41,177 bases of DNA from positions 1 through 41,177 of the forward strand of contig NZ_LADU01000129.1 of the NCBI RefSeq assembly GCF_000961795.1. Reading direction: 5' to 3'. Positions 14,246 to 23,538 of the stretch are shown piece by piece. The notes beneath the pieces are model-generated. The model was given only the letters and a program-made list of their open reading frames with translations. It searched no databases and was not told where the DNA came from. Positions within the stretch are counted from its first letter, which is position 1. The number at the start of each line of letters is the position of its first letter. Both the position numbers and the translations under genes were made by a program. The stretch comes from Hyphomonas sp. BRH_c22. Its GTDB lineage: Bacteria; Pseudomonadota; Alphaproteobacteria; Caulobacterales; Hyphomonadaceae.

Positions 14246-16744
14246 CTAGAACTTCACGCTGGCCTTGCCGTACACGAAGCGGCCGGAGCTGCCGTACGGG
14301 ATGTAGCCGGAGAACGGCGTGTTGCCGGTGCCGTTCTGGGCAAGCGGCGCCGGGTCACCATACTCGTCGAACACGTTGTCCGCGCCGATGGAAAGGGTCA
14401 CACGCTCGTTCCAGGTGTAACGGCCCTCGATATCGAGGAGCGTGTTCGGATCGATCGTGTAGTCATTGGCAGGGTTCGAGCTTGGCACGAGCACTTCGCC
14501 GTAGCGGATGGCGCGAAGCGTTGCGCCGAATGGACCGCGTTCCCAGCCGAGCGATGCCGTCAGCTTGTCCTTCGGTGTGCCCTCTTCAAAGGTCAGCACA
14601 TTGACGCGGCCGAACAGGACCGGGTTCGATGGCAGGGCCGTGAGTTCCGGAATAGCCGGCACGGCAGTCACGTCCGTCTTGTTGAAGTTTGCACCAACCG
14701 ACGCGTCGAACTTGCCGAGGTCCGTTTCCGGGAAGGCATAGTTGGCCACGATATCGACACCGGTCGTTTCGGTATCCACACCGTTGAGGAAGAAGCGACC
14801 GCCGCCCGAGCCAAGGAAGCCCTGGGCTTCAAGGAAGTCACGCACGTCCTGCGAGGTAAGGTTCTCGGACAACACGATCCGGTCGTTCACGTCGATCCGA
14901 TAGGCATCGACGGTCACATTGAGCGGACCATTCCGGAACACCGCGCCGATCGAGTAGTTGACCGAATTCTCGGCATCGAGGTCCTGGGCACCCAGGGCCT
15001 GGGCAACCGGGTCCGTGACCGGGAAGGTCGTGATGTCGAACGGTACGCCGTTGATGAAGTTCGTCGACGTTGTCGCAAAGTACTGCTGCTGCAGGGACGG
15101 CGCACGGAAGCCGTTCTGGACAGAGCCGCGCAGGGCGAACATGTCGTTGAAGTCATAACGGGCGGCCAGCTTGCCGGTGACCGTTTCGCCGAAGTCCGAA
15201 TAGGATTCGACCCGCACGGCGCCCGACACGAGGAGCGCGTCTGTCACATTGGCTTCGAGGTCGACATAGGCACCGACAGCGGTGCGGTCCTCGTCAACTT
15301 CGTTGGCCGGACGGAAGCCCGGGAACACCTGGGCGCCCGAAGCCGTCGGGCCACCGTTCAGCAGCACGCCGCCATTGCGGTAGCTGTCCGGTTCGCCCGC
15401 ATTGATCTCGTACATTTCCTGACGGGCTTCGAGGCCCCAGGCGACGTTGAGATCGGAGGCAAGGCCGTCAACGGCAAAGCCCTTCACCGCCGACAGGTTG
15501 GCAACGACCTGGCTGTACTTGAAGCCACCGGCATCAAACTCGGTCTTGGACGAAGGACCGATCGAACGGTTGAGCGTGTTCTCGATCGTGAACTGCATCT
15601 CGTTCGAGCCGTAGACAAGCGACGTATCCATGTCCCATCCGGCCATTTCAAACCGGGCACCGCCAGCCAGCGACGCATCGGTTGTCTCAGGCGAGATCAG
15701 TGGCAGGAAGCCGTTCGGATAGATTTCGACCACGTTACGGGCATCCAGTGCGCGGCGATAGAAGCCGGCCGATGTCGTGTCACGGTCCTGATAGCTGGCC
15801 CAGCCATAAAGCTCGACGCCGTTTGCAAGATCGTAGCCTGCATTGCCGAACAGGGTGACCTGTTCAAGCTCAGGTTCACCGGTCCAGGCATTGAAACGGT
15901 TGATCACCGCTTCGCGTGGATCGACTCCGCCGCCCGGCAGTGCCGGATAGTTGGGACGCACATCAAAGCCGGAGCGTTCGGAATGCTGCTGGTCCTTGTA
16001 CTCGCCTGTCACTGTCAGGTAGCCGTCCTGGCCGAGCTGGAAACCCTTCCAGCCGGACAGCGTGACGACATGACCGTCCGAGCGTTCGCGGGTAATCTCG
16101 CCGCCAGCGGGGACAGTGACGCCGGCAGGCGGCGTTCCGACTGGTACGGTGTATTCCGTTTCGCGCCAGCCATAGCTGACTTCTGCGGCGCCGCCTTCGG
16201 CAGCTTCGCGCAGGTTGACGTTGATCACGCCGGCGATAGCATCAGAACCATACTGGGCCGAAGCACCATCACGCAGCACTTCGATGGCGGAGACGGCAAA
16301 GGTCGGGATCGTGTTCAGGTCGACGGCCGATGTACCGCGTCCGATTGATCCGTTTACGTTGACGAGCGAAGCCATGTGGCGGCGCTTGCCGTTGACGAGA
16401 ACCAGTGTCTGGTCAGGGCCAAGGCCGCGCAACGTGGCCGGGCGGACCGAGTCCGTACCGTCATTGAGGGCAGGGCGCGGGAAGTTGAACGACGGGAGCT
16501 GAACCGACAGCGCCTGGTTCAGTTCGCCGATACCGATCTTCTCGAGCGTGGCCGACGATACAACGTCAACGGCAACAGCCGTGTCGAGAGCCGACCGGTT
16601 GGCAACGCGCGTACCGAGCGTGACGACGGTTTCAAGCGTACGATCACTTTCAGGCGCGGCTTCTTCCTGAGCGAAGGCGGGCGTGATGATGGATGCGATG
16701 GCCACAGCGGCTGTGGCGGCTCGCAGGACAGTTTTGAACTGCAC
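14246..16744 (-). CDS. TonB-dependent receptor
   Basis: 832 residues from a GTG at 16744 with a strong AAAGGAGGA site. The signal peptide runs to about residue 25 (ITPAFA before QEEAAPE). A plug domain follows (SALDTAVAVDVVSS, then TLRGLGPDQTLVLVNGKRR and the IEVLRDGASAQYGSDAIAGVINV region, given in parts) and then a 22-strand-type barrel that closes with GRFVYGKASVKF, ending in the aromatic F expected of outer-membrane proteins. Such receptors import substrates too large for porins using TonB energy. The type resembles the sugar/peptide or polycyclic-substrate receptors abundant in Caulobacterales and sphingomonads; the substrate is not evident. The neighbouring SDR is divergent. Confidence 0.93.
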   Translation of the reverse strand: MQFKTVLRAATAAVAIASIITPAFAQEEAAPESDRTLETVVTLGTRVANRSALDTAVAVDVVSSATLEKIGIGELNQALSVQLPSFNFPRPALNDGTDSVRPATLRGLGPDQTLVLVNGKRRHMASLVNVNGSIGRGTSAVDLNTIPTFAVSAIEVLRDGASAQYGSDAIAGVINVNLREAAEGGAAEVSYGWRETEYTVPVGTPPAGVTVPAGGEITRERSDGHVVTLSGWKGFQLGQDGYLTVTGEYKDQQHSERSGFDVRPNYPALPGGGVDPREAVINRFNAWTGEPELEQVTLFGNAGYDLANGVELYGWASYQDRDTTSAGFYRRALDARNVVEIYPNGFLPLISPETTDASLAGGARFEMAGWDMDTSLVYGSNEMQFTIENTLNRSIGPSSKTEFDAGGFKYSQVVANLSAVKGFAVDGLASDLNVAWGLEARQEMYEINAGEPDSYRNGGVLLNGGPTASGAQVFPGFRPANEVDEDRTAVGAYVDLEANVTDALLVSGAVRVESYSDFGETVTGKLAARYDFNDMFALRGSVQNGFRAPSLQQQYFATTSTNFINGVPFDITTFPVTDPVAQALGAQDLDAENSVNYSIGAVFRNGPLNVTVDAYRIDVNDRIVLSENLTSQDVRDFLEAQGFLGSGGGRFFLNGVDTETTGVDIVANYAFPETDLGKFDASVGANFNKTDVTAVPAIPELTALPSNPVLFGRVNVLTFEEGTPKDKLTASLGWERGPFGATLRAIRYGEVLVPSSNPANDYTIDPNTLLDIEGRYTWNERVTLSIGADNVFDEYGDPAPLAQNGTGNTPFSGYIPYGSSGRFVYGKASVKF

Positions 16745-16854
16745 GGTGAGTATCCTCCTTTGGATTGCGATGGGCGCCCGACGCTGGGAGTCCAACTTTG
16801 ATAACCTGGAATGGGCATTCAAAATCAAAACAAAGAGTGGACATCGGGGGGAAA

Positions 16855-16905
16855 ATCACAAGTGGGTGACACTTTTTGTCCCGCTCATGTGATAATTATG
16901 ACACT
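16855..16905. promoter_or_regulatory. Repeats between the TonB receptor and the SDR gene
   Basis: TGACACT occurs twice, 32 bases apart (16867-16873 and 16899-16905). ATCACA (16855-16860) and TGTGAT (16888-16893) form an inverted pair. The near-palindrome TGTGATAATTATGACA at 16888-16903 covers a GATAAT that could be the -10 of the SDR gene, with GTGACA 19 bases upstream. This is an operator-like region shared by divergent genes, and the 190-base gap is notably A/T-richer than its surroundings. The regulator is unknown. Confidence 0.35.
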
Positions 16906-16934
16906 GACGTACAGGTAACGCGAAAGGCCGCATC

Positions 16935-17747
16935 ATGAACAGACGACTTTGCCTCATCACGGGCGCTTCAGCAGGGATCGGCGCGGAATTCGCCCGTCAG
17001 TATGCGGCGCTTGGCTGGGACCTCGCCCTGACCGCGCGCCGGACAGACCGGCTGGAAGCACTGGCTACCGAGCTTGAGGCCGCTCACGGCATTACGGTCA
17101 TTCCCATTGCGCAGGATCTCGCCCGCGCCAATTCCGTCGACAGGATACTGGCCGAACTGGCGGACAGGGGACGGCATGCCGACGCACTGGTCAACAATGC
17201 CGGATACGGCCTGCCCGGCACTTTCTTCAACACGACCTGGAAGGACCAGGCGGCGTTCGTGCGTGTTCTGTACACCGCGCCGATCGAACTGGCGCACAAG
17301 GTGCTGCCGGGCATGGCCGAGCGGCGTTATGGCCGCATCATCAACGTGGCATCTCTTGCGGGCTATGCCGCAGGCAGCGCGGGACACACGCTGTATGCCA
17401 GCGTCAAGGCGGGCCTTATCAAGTTTTCCGAAAGCCTGAATGCGGAATGCGCCGCGACAGGGCAGGATGATATCCACTGTACGGCGCTTTGCCCCGGCTT
17501 CACCTGGAGCGAATTCCACGACGTGAACGGCACGCGGGAGGATACCAGCAAGATGCCGAAATGGATGTGGATGCAGGCCGCGCCGGTCGTGAAGGCCGGT
17601 ATCGACGCGGTCAACCGGGGCCAGCCGGTCATTGTGCCGGGCGGGGCCAACAAGGTGATTGCCAGCCTGACGCGTATCCTGCCTGAACCCGTCGGCCGGG
17701 CCATGGTGAGCGCCCAGTCGAAACGCTACCGGCGGATGGATGCCTGA
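16935..17747 (+). CDS. SDR family NAD(P)-dependent oxidoreductase
   Basis: 270-residue classical short-chain dehydrogenase. The nucleotide-binding glycine motif TGASAGIG is at 9-16 and NNAG at 87-90. The catalytic S140, Y154 and K158 fall in NVAS and YASVK. The basic residues ARRTDR after strand beta-2 favour NADP(H) over NAD. A hydrophobic, basic C-terminal part (IASLTRILPEPVGRAM) may associate with membranes. The substrate is unknown. It is transcribed away from the TonB receptor gene. Confidence 0.9.
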   Translation: MNRRLCLITGASAGIGAEFARQYAALGWDLALTARRTDRLEALATELEAAHGITVIPIAQDLARANSVDRILAELADRGRHADALVNNAGYGLPGTFFNTTWKDQAAFVRVLYTAPIELAHKVLPGMAERRYGRIINVASLAGYAAGSAGHTLYASVKAGLIKFSESLNAECAATGQDDIHCTALCPGFTWSEFHDVNGTREDTSKMPKWMWMQAAPVVKAGIDAVNRGQPVIVPGGANKVIASLTRILPEPVGRAMVSAQSKRYRRMDA

Positions 17748-17781
17748 CCCTGCCTGCGTTGTTGCACCGCACAATCTTTCC

Positions 17782-17809
17782 ATGACTCTTCAGTCGCTCG
17801 CACTATACT
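17782..17809 (+). promoter_or_regulatory. Sigma-70-type promoter of the acyl-CoA dehydrogenase
   Basis: ATGACT (17782-17787, four of six matches to TTGACA) lies 16 bases before TATACT (17804-17809, five of six matches to TATAAT). Transcription would start near 17816, giving a leader of about 25 bases that ends in the CGGAGGAAATC ribosome binding site. Confidence 0.5.
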
Positions 17810-17841
17810 AGGCTAAACGACCAGAGATCGCGGAGGAAATC

Positions 17842-19542
17842 ATGGACGGCGCTGCAGGCGATACACTCGACACATCCCCAGTCCTGACAGGGCTTGTATC
17901 CACAATGGCCGACGCCGTTTCGGCGCTGGAAACCTATGTTGAGGCCGCCACGCGCGTCGCCAGCGCCCGGCTGAAAATGCCAGACGGACGTCCTGACCGA
18001 GAGGCGCTGGAGCGCGAACAGCACCTGGCCCACGGCCTGTCCTGGATCGCGACCTATCTCGAGGCCCTGCGCCAGTCCGCTGAATGGGCCGCGCGCCTTG
18101 AAGCAGAGGGCAAGTTCGGCGAGATCGAAGCCCTGCTCTCCCAGATCCTTTTCAGCGAGTATTTTGCCCAGCTTGTCGGCGGCGTGCCGATGAACCAGGG
18201 CGAGACCATCCGTCCGCATGAACTGGGCCTCCTGGCCGAGACCGATGCCCTCTTCGCCCACCCGGCCGTCAATCGCCTGATTACCGAAGGCAAGACGCCC
18301 GCCTCGATGGCCGCAGCCGCCCGTTTGCTGCCCGACTCATTGTCCCGCAACACGGTCGAGGAAACCGGCCTCGACGAGACCATGAGCATGGTGCGCGAAC
18401 AGTTCGCGAAATTCTCCAGCGACCGGATCAAGCCGCACGCCCATGGCTGGCACATGCGCAATGATTACATCCCGATGGATGTCGTCAGCGAAATGGCCGA
18501 GCTTGGCGTGTTCGGCCTGACCATTCCGGAAGCGTTTGGCGGCTTCGGCATGGGCAAGATTGCCATGTGTGTCGTCTCCGAAGAATTGTCGCGTGGCTAT
18601 ATCGGCACCGGCTCGCTTGGCACCCGCAGCGAAATCGCCGCCGAGCTCATTCTCATCGGCGGCACCGACGAGCAGAAACAAAAATGGCTGCCCCTGATTG
18701 CCAGCGGCGAAATCCTGCCGACAGCCGTGTTCACAGAGCCGAATACGGGTTCCGACCTTGGCAGCCTGCGCACCCGCGCGGTGAAAACCGAAGACGGCAG
18801 CGAGTACGCCATTACCGGGAACAAGACCTGGATCACCCATCCCGTCCGCGCCGACATGATGACCGTGCTCGCCCGCACCGATCCGTCCACGAACAATTTT
18901 TCCGGCCTGTCCATGTTCCTCGCGGAAAAGCCGCGCGGAGACGACGCCAACCCCTTCCCGGCGCAAGGCATGACAGGCGGCGAGATCGAAGTCATCGGCT
19001 ATCGCGGCATGAAGGAATACGAGATCGGCTTTGATGATTTCCGTGTGAAATCGGAAAACCTGCTCGGCGGAGTCGAAGGCCAGGGCTTCAAGCAGTTGAT
19101 GGCCACCTTTGAAAGCGCCCGCATCCAGACCGCCGCGCGCGGCATCGGCGTGGCCCAGAATGCATTCGAGATCGGGCTGCAATATGCGCTGGACCGCAAC
19201 CAGTTCGGTCACCCGATCTTCAGCTTTCCGCGCGTGTCAAACAAGCTGGTCATGATGGCAGCAGAACTGATCGCCGTGCGCCAGCTGACCTATTTCTCGG
19301 CCCGCCAGAAGGATGCTGACAAGCGCTGCGACCTCGAAGCCGGCATGGCCAAGCTGCTCGCCGCGCGTGTCGCCTGGGCAGCGGCCGACAATGCCCTGCA
19401 GATCCACGGCGGCAACGGCTTCGCTGTCGAATACCCGATCAGCCGCCTACTGGCCGATGCCCGCATCCTCAACATCTTCGAGGGCGCCGGCGAAGTGCAG
19501 GCCATGGTCATCGCGCGCCGCCTGCTCGAAGGCGGAAACTGA
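17842..19542 (+). CDS. mcd: (2S)-methylsuccinyl-CoA dehydrogenase-type acyl-CoA dehydrogenase
   Basis: 566 residues, about 180 more than ordinary acyl-CoA dehydrogenases. The extra N-terminal domain (about 1-165) contains EREQHLAHGLSWIATYLEAL and GGVPMNQGETIRPHELGL, which match the extension I associate with methylsuccinyl-CoA dehydrogenase of the ethylmalonyl-CoA pathway (oxidising methylsuccinyl-CoA to mesaconyl-CoA with FAD). The catalytic body has FTEPNTGSDLGSLRT, the GIGVAQNAFEIGLQYA helix and IHGGNGFAVEYPISRLLAD. A promoter lies just upstream. The subfamily call rests on the N-terminal domain; no ccr, ecm or mcl gene is present here to support a pathway, so a general acyl-CoA dehydrogenase remains possible. 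Confidence 0.85.
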   Translation: MDGAAGDTLDTSPVLTGLVSTMADAVSALETYVEAATRVASARLKMPDGRPDREALEREQHLAHGLSWIATYLEALRQSAEWAARLEAEGKFGEIEALLSQILFSEYFAQLVGGVPMNQGETIRPHELGLLAETDALFAHPAVNRLITEGKTPASMAAAARLLPDSLSRNTVEETGLDETMSMVREQFAKFSSDRIKPHAHGWHMRNDYIPMDVVSEMAELGVFGLTIPEAFGGFGMGKIAMCVVSEELSRGYIGTGSLGTRSEIAAELILIGGTDEQKQKWLPLIASGEILPTAVFTEPNTGSDLGSLRTRAVKTEDGSEYAITGNKTWITHPVRADMMTVLARTDPSTNNFSGLSMFLAEKPRGDDANPFPAQGMTGGEIEVIGYRGMKEYEIGFDDFRVKSENLLGGVEGQGFKQLMATFESARIQTAARGIGVAQNAFEIGLQYALDRNQFGHPIFSFPRVSNKLVMMAAELIAVRQLTYFSARQKDADKRCDLEAGMAKLLAARVAWAAADNALQIHGGNGFAVEYPISRLLADARILNIFEGAGEVQAMVIARRLLEGGN

Positions 19543-19562
19543 GTCCCGCCTTGCGTAAAATC

Positions 19563-20456
19563 CTAGCGGATCATGCCGCCCAGCGGCTCGATGTCGGCGG
19601 GCTCATGCTGGATGATGACCTTGGCGCCGAGGCGTTCGGCGCGCGCTTCGAAGGCCTCCATTGAGGCGAGGGTTTCGGGCTCGTCATAATTGAAGCGCGG
19701 CACACGTTTCAGTTCCCGGCTTTCAGCGCGGTGGTAGAGATCACCCGTCAACAGGACAGGGCCGGTTTCCGGCATCATCAACTGCAGGGACGAATGTCCA
19801 GGCGTGTGGCCCGGCGTCTGGAAGATCACTACAGAGCCATCGCCGAACACGTCATGCTCGTCTTCGATCACCTGCTGCTCCATCGGGCTGAACATCGCGA
19901 ACGTGGGCGCAAGGTCTGCCGAAACGGGCGCAGAGCCGTCCGGCGGGAACATCGCGTCCTTTTCCTTCTGGTTCACCAGCCAGGTCGAGCCCTGCACCTG
20001 GTCGATCTGCCCGATATGGTCGAAATGGCTGTGCGAGACGGCAACATAGTCGATTTCCGACGGCACGATGCCATATTCAGCCAGCTGGTCCGTGACCGAC
20101 TTTTCCATCGAGACGGTGAACACGCCTTGCGTGTTCTCACCATTGCCGACCAGCATGCCCGGCAGACCGATATCCCAGAGCAACAGGCCCTTGGGGTGAT
20201 GAACAAGGAAGCAGCTGTCCGTGAACGTGTCGGCCACGCCCGCATAATCCCCGGCCGAGGAGAAAATATCGAGATCGGAAATCCTGATCGTCCCGCAATC
20301 AAGCACGGCGACGTGCAGCGGCTTTTCGGCCTCTGCGGCTTCCGTTTCGGTCACGGCCGCAGGTGCGGCGTCAGGCGCTGGCGCTTCGGCCGCCGGCGTG
20401 CAGGCCGACAGAAGTGCTGCCACCGAAGCCGCAATCATCAGATGTGTCAGGCGCAT
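19563..20456 (-). CDS. MBL-fold lipoprotein, N-acyl homoserine lactonase-like
   Basis: 297 residues. A lipoprotein signal with lipobox LSAC and C19 is followed by an Ala/Pro/Glu-rich linker and a metallo-beta-lactamase domain. The zinc ligands are SHSHFDH (H142, H144, D146, H147), H217 in TPGHTPGH, D239 in LLTGDLY and H284 in IIQHEPAD. The order and spacing fit the AHL-lactonase (AiiA/AttM) family, whose members open lactone rings of quorum signals. Most such enzymes are cytosolic; a secreted, lipid-anchored form would act on incoming lactones or esters. The substrate is not proven. It converges with mcd and is upstream of hisI in gene order but on the same strand. Confidence 0.88.
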   Translation of the reverse strand: MRLTHLMIAASVAALLSACTPAAEAPAPDAAPAAVTETEAAEAEKPLHVAVLDCGTIRISDLDIFSSAGDYAGVADTFTDSCFLVHHPKGLLLWDIGLPGMLVGNGENTQGVFTVSMEKSVTDQLAEYGIVPSEIDYVAVSHSHFDHIGQIDQVQGSTWLVNQKEKDAMFPPDGSAPVSADLAPTFAMFSPMEQQVIEDEHDVFGDGSVVIFQTPGHTPGHSSLQLMMPETGPVLLTGDLYHRAESRELKRVPRFNYDEPETLASMEAFEARAERLGAKVIIQHEPADIEPLGGMIR

Positions 20457-20491
20457 GGTCTTCCCCTTGGATCTTGTTCTTCAGGGTGAAC

Positions 20492-20893
20492 CTAGTCTGA
20501 ATCCCCGTCCAGCGATAGCGCCTGTCCTTCGGGCCCGATCACGCGGTAGAAACAGCTGTCCCGGCCCGTATGGCAGGCTCCGCCGGTCTGGTTCACCCGC
20601 AGCAGCACGGCATCCTGGTCGCAGTCCACGCGCACTTCGACAACAGCCTGCGTATGGCCGGACGTTTCACCCTTGACCCACAATTCGCCGCGCGAGCGCG
20701 ACCAGTAGGTCGCCCGGCCCGTCGCCAGCGTCGCGCCGAGCGCCTCGGCATTCATCCAGGCCAGCATCAGCACCTCGCCGCTCGCCGCGTCCTGCGCGAT
20801 GGCGGCAATCAGTCCGTCAGCATTGAATTTCGGGCGCAGTTCCAGCGTTTCGTCCTGGGCCGCGCCCGTCAGGGGAGGAGAATAGTCGGTCAT
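20492..20893 (-). CDS. hisI: Phosphoribosyl-AMP cyclohydrolase
   Basis: 133 residues, a stand-alone HisI without the HisE pyrophosphatase domain. Metal and catalytic residues lie in [20 protein letters not shown] and GRDSCFYR (DCDQD aspartates and two cysteines). The enzyme opens the adenine ring of phosphoribosyl-AMP in histidine biosynthesis. The frame stays open far upstream, but GGAGGGGGCC just before the ATG at 20893 and homology beginning at about residue 15 fix the start. No other his gene is in the window. Confidence 0.93.
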   Translation of the reverse strand: MTDYSPPLTGAAQDETLELRPKFNADGLIAAIAQDAASGEVLMLAWMNAEALGATLATGRATYWSRSRGELWVKGETSGHTQAVVEVRVDCDQDAVLLRVNQTGGACHTGRDSCFYRVIGPEGQALSLDGDSD

Positions 20894-20964
20894 GGCCCCC
20901 TCCATAATGCACGGCCGCCGGGCGCGCCAGCGGAACCGCAATGCCAATGGTGCGCCTGATCCGG

Positions 20965-20992
20965 CTGACATTTCGCGCGAAACGGGTCTAGA
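20965..20992 (+). promoter_or_regulatory. Promoter with an internal palindromic operator (enoyl-CoA hydratase)
   Basis: CTGACA (20965-20970) is a five-of-six -35 match, and TCTAGA (20987-20992) is a plausible -10 after a 16-base spacer. The spacer is largely filled by the perfect 12-bp palindrome TTTCGCGCGAAA (20971-20982). A repressor on this site would directly block RNA polymerase. The start codon is 30 bases further on, after GGAGGAGG. Confidence 0.5.
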
Positions 20993-21022
20993 CTGCCAGA
21001 AACAATATGGAGGAGGCGCCGC

Positions 21023-21853
21023 ATGGCTGCATATACGCAAATTCTGGAGACGCAGCAGGACGGGGTTTTGACCCTGACCCTGAACCGGCCCGAGCGCCTG
21101 AATGCCTGGACCCCGGTCATGCAGGCGGAACTGGAAACAGCCATCCGCGCCGCAGGCGGGAATCCGGACGTGCGATGCATCATCATTACGGGCGCGGGCC
21201 GGGGCTTCTGTGCCGGGGCCGACATGAACCACCTTCAGGACATCCAGGATGACACGAGCGGCGCTGCCCAGTCCGCGACAGCGCGTGTCGAACGGCCCGC
21301 GCCCACCGGACTGGAGAAGACCTACGATGGCCGGTTTGGCTATCTCTATGCCTGCCCAAAACCCATCATCGCCGCGATCAATGGCCCGTGCGCCGGCATT
21401 GGCCTTGTTTTTTCGCTGTTTACAGACCTGCGGTTCACCACCGATGACGCAAAGTTCACTACCGCCTTCGCCCAGCGCGGCCTGATCGCCGAACATGGCA
21501 TTGGCTGGCTGCTGCCCCGGCTCGTGGGCGAGGCGAACGCGCTGGACCTCCTGTTCACGGCCCGTGTGTTCAAGGGCGACGAAGCCGCAAGCCTCGGCCT
21601 CGTCAACAAGTCGCTGCCTGCGGCTGAGCTGATGCCGCACGTGCAGGAACTGGCGGCCTTCCTCGCAACGCAGGTCTCGCCGCGCTCAGTCGCCGTCATG
21701 AAACGGCAGGTCCGGGCGGCCTATTTCCAGTCCTATACTGAAAGCCTTGCCGAAGCGGATGCTGAAATGGCCGCGAGCTTCACGACATTCGATTTCAAGG
21801 AAGGCGTTGCCAGTTTCGTCGAGCGCCGCGCACCCGCCTTCCAGGGCAAGTAG
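21023..21853 (+). CDS. Enoyl-CoA hydratase/isomerase family protein
   Basis: 276-residue crotonase-fold enzyme. The CoA-binding and oxyanion-hole segment [10 protein letters not shown] is at 59-68, and the second oxyanion block [10 protein letters not shown] lies at about 119-128. An acidic residue in the catalytic position is E157 (GLIAEHG). It probably hydrates an enoyl-CoA in fatty-acid or branched-chain acid breakdown. The start follows TGGAGGAGG. It is 18 bases upstream of the HMG-CoA lyase-like gene and surely co-transcribed with it, under the palindromic promoter at 20965-20992. Confidence 0.91.
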   Translation: MAAYTQILETQQDGVLTLTLNRPERLNAWTPVMQAELETAIRAAGGNPDVRCIIITGAGRGFCAGADMNHLQDIQDDTSGAAQSATARVERPAPTGLEKTYDGRFGYLYACPKPIIAAINGPCAGIGLVFSLFTDLRFTTDDAKFTTAFAQRGLIAEHGIGWLLPRLVGEANALDLLFTARVFKGDEAASLGLVNKSLPAAELMPHVQELAAFLATQVSPRSVAVMKRQVRAAYFQSYTESLAEADAEMAASFTTFDFKEGVASFVERRAPAFQGK

Positions 21854-21871
21854 ACAGGACAGGCAGAACCG

Positions 21872-22783
21872 ATGACACGCCGTATTGATATCGTTGAGGT
21901 CGGCCCGCGCGACGGACTGCAGAACGATCCCGCCAACCTGACGGTCGACCAGAAGCTGGAATTCATCTGCCGCCTGGAGGATGCCGGCGTGCGGCGGATG
22001 GAATCCGGCAGCTTCGTCAACCCGAAGGCCGTGCCGAAAATGGCTGATTCCGCTGCCGTGTTTGCGGGGCTCGACCGGTCGCGGCCGACGCGGCATATCG
22101 CGCTGGCCCTCAACGAAAAGGGCGTGCGCCGGGCGATTGATGCCGGCGCGGACGAGATCAATTTCGTGCTCGTTGCAGGCGAGGGTTTCGGCAGGCGCAA
22201 TCAGGGCATGAGCCCGCAGGACAGCGCCGACATGCTGGCGCAATGCGCGCCGCTCGTCCTGGAAGCGGGCATCGCGCTATCGGCAACCATCTCCGTCGCT
22301 TTCGGCGATCCCTATGACGGGGACGTCGATATCGCCGTCGTCGGCAACCTGGCCGCGCAGGCCCAGCGGGCGGGCGTCAATGAACTTGCCCTTGGCGACA
22401 CGATCGGTGTGGCAACGCCATGGGACGTGCGCGCGCGCATTGAACGGGTCCGCATGGAAGCGCCCGATGTGTTCCTGCGCATGCATTTCCACGATACGCG
22501 CGGGGCGGCGCTCGCCAATGTCGCAGCCGCCATTGATGCGGGCGTCGACGTGATCGACGCGAGCTGCGGCGGCATTGGCGGCTGTCCATTCGCCCCGGCC
22601 GCAACCGGAAACGTGGCGACGGAAGACGTCGTCTATATGCTGGAACGGGCCGGATTCGACACCGGGCTGGACCTCGGCAAGCTGATTGAGACGGCCCACT
22701 GGCTGGAGAAAGTCCTCCAGCATCCCGTGTCATCATCGCTCAGCCGGGCGGGCGGATTCCCTCCCGCGAAAGTGCCCGCTTAG
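21872..22783 (+). CDS. Hydroxymethylglutaryl-CoA lyase-like enzyme
   Basis: 303-residue TIM-barrel protein of the HMGL-like family. It shows the metal/substrate block [11 protein letters not shown] (9-19, with R13 and D14), the HxH metal motif in MHFHDTRG and the active-site cysteine loop [15 protein letters not shown] followed by ATEDVVYML. These closely follow HMG-CoA lyase, which cleaves HMG-CoA to acetoacetate and acetyl-CoA at the end of leucine catabolism. A closely related aldolase activity on other 3-hydroxy-3-methylacyl-CoAs is possible. With the enoyl-CoA hydratase it forms a two-gene operon; no liu-type carboxylase genes are in the window. It overlaps the yebC end by 4 bases, tail to tail. 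Confidence 0.9.
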   Translation: MTRRIDIVEVGPRDGLQNDPANLTVDQKLEFICRLEDAGVRRMESGSFVNPKAVPKMADSAAVFAGLDRSRPTRHIALALNEKGVRRAIDAGADEINFVLVAGEGFGRRNQGMSPQDSADMLAQCAPLVLEAGIALSATISVAFGDPYDGDVDIAVVGNLAAQAQRAGVNELALGDTIGVATPWDVRARIERVRMEAPDVFLRMHFHDTRGAALANVAAAIDAGVDVIDASCGGIGGCPFAPAATGNVATEDVVYMLERAGFDTGLDLGKLIETAHWLEKVLQHPVSSSLSRAGGFPPAKVPA

Positions 22784-23538
22784 GCCCCGCCGAGGCGGGC
22801 GGCTTCCTCATCCGACAGTTCGGAATTGTCATAGACGTTCTGAACATCGTCGAGTTCGTCGAGCACATCGAGCAGTTTCATCAGCGTGTCGGCGGCATCA
22901 CCTGTCACAGGAATCGTGTTCTGCGGCTTCCAGATCAGCTTGGTCGATTTGGCTTCCACATCGGCGCCGAAATGCGCGGCCAGGGCATCGGCCACCGATT
23001 GCAGGTCTTCGCGCGCGGTATAGATCCAGTGGCTTTCTTCATCGGATTCCACGTCCTGGGCGCCTGCGAGAATGGCCGCCTCCATGACTTCGTCTTCCGT
23101 GCCGACGCTGGCCGGATACTCGATTTCACCAACCTGGTCGAAGCTGAAGGACACTGATCCGGTCTCACCGAGATTGCCGCCATTCTTCGAGAAAGCCGTG
23201 CGCACATCAGTCGCCGTGCGGTTCTTGTTGTCGGTCGAGGCTTCGACAATGATACCGACGCCGCCGGGGCCGAAGCCTTCATAGCGGATGTCGACATAGT
23301 CTTCGCCGCTGCCGCCCTGGCCCTTGTCGATGGCGCGCTGGATATTGTCCTTCGGCACAGACTGACCCTTGGCGTTCTGGATGGCGAGACGCAGGCGCGG
23401 GTTCCCGTCCGGGTCAGGTCCGCCCATCTTGGACGCGATGGTGATCTCTTTTGACAGGCGCGCGAACAGAACGGCGCGCTTCTTGTCCTGCGCACCTTTG
23501 CGGTGCTGGATATTTGCCCATTTACTATGGCCGGCCAT
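22780..23538 (-). CDS. yebC: YebC/PmpR family regulatory protein
   Basis: 252 residues. The start is the characteristic [21 protein letters not shown] (given in part) at 23538 after AAAGAGG; the frame remains open upstream but the family begins here. Signature blocks include [21 protein letters not shown] and [14 protein letters not shown]. YebC proteins were annotated as DNA-binding regulators; more recent work on this family and the mitochondrial TACO1 relatives points to helping ribosomes through difficult, for example polyproline, sequences. It is cytoplasmic and stands alone here, away from ruvC. Confidence 0.95.
   Translation of the reverse strand: MAGHSKWANIQHRKGAQDKKRAVLFARLSKEITIASKMGGPDPDGNPRLRLAIQNAKGQSVPKDNIQRAIDKGQGGSGEDYVDIRYEGFGPGGVGIIVEASTDNKNRTATDVRTAFSKNGGNLGETGSVSFSFDQVGEIEYPASVGTEDEVMEAAILAGAQDVESDEESHWIYTAREDLQSVADALAAHFGADVEAKSTKLIWKPQNTIPVTGDAADTLMKLLDVLDELDDVQNVYDNSELSDEEAARLGGA

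Noticed and set aside
20894..21640. Upstream extension of hisI
   Set aside because: It runs antisense to the enoyl-CoA hydratase; HisI homology and the ribosome binding site fix the start at 20893.
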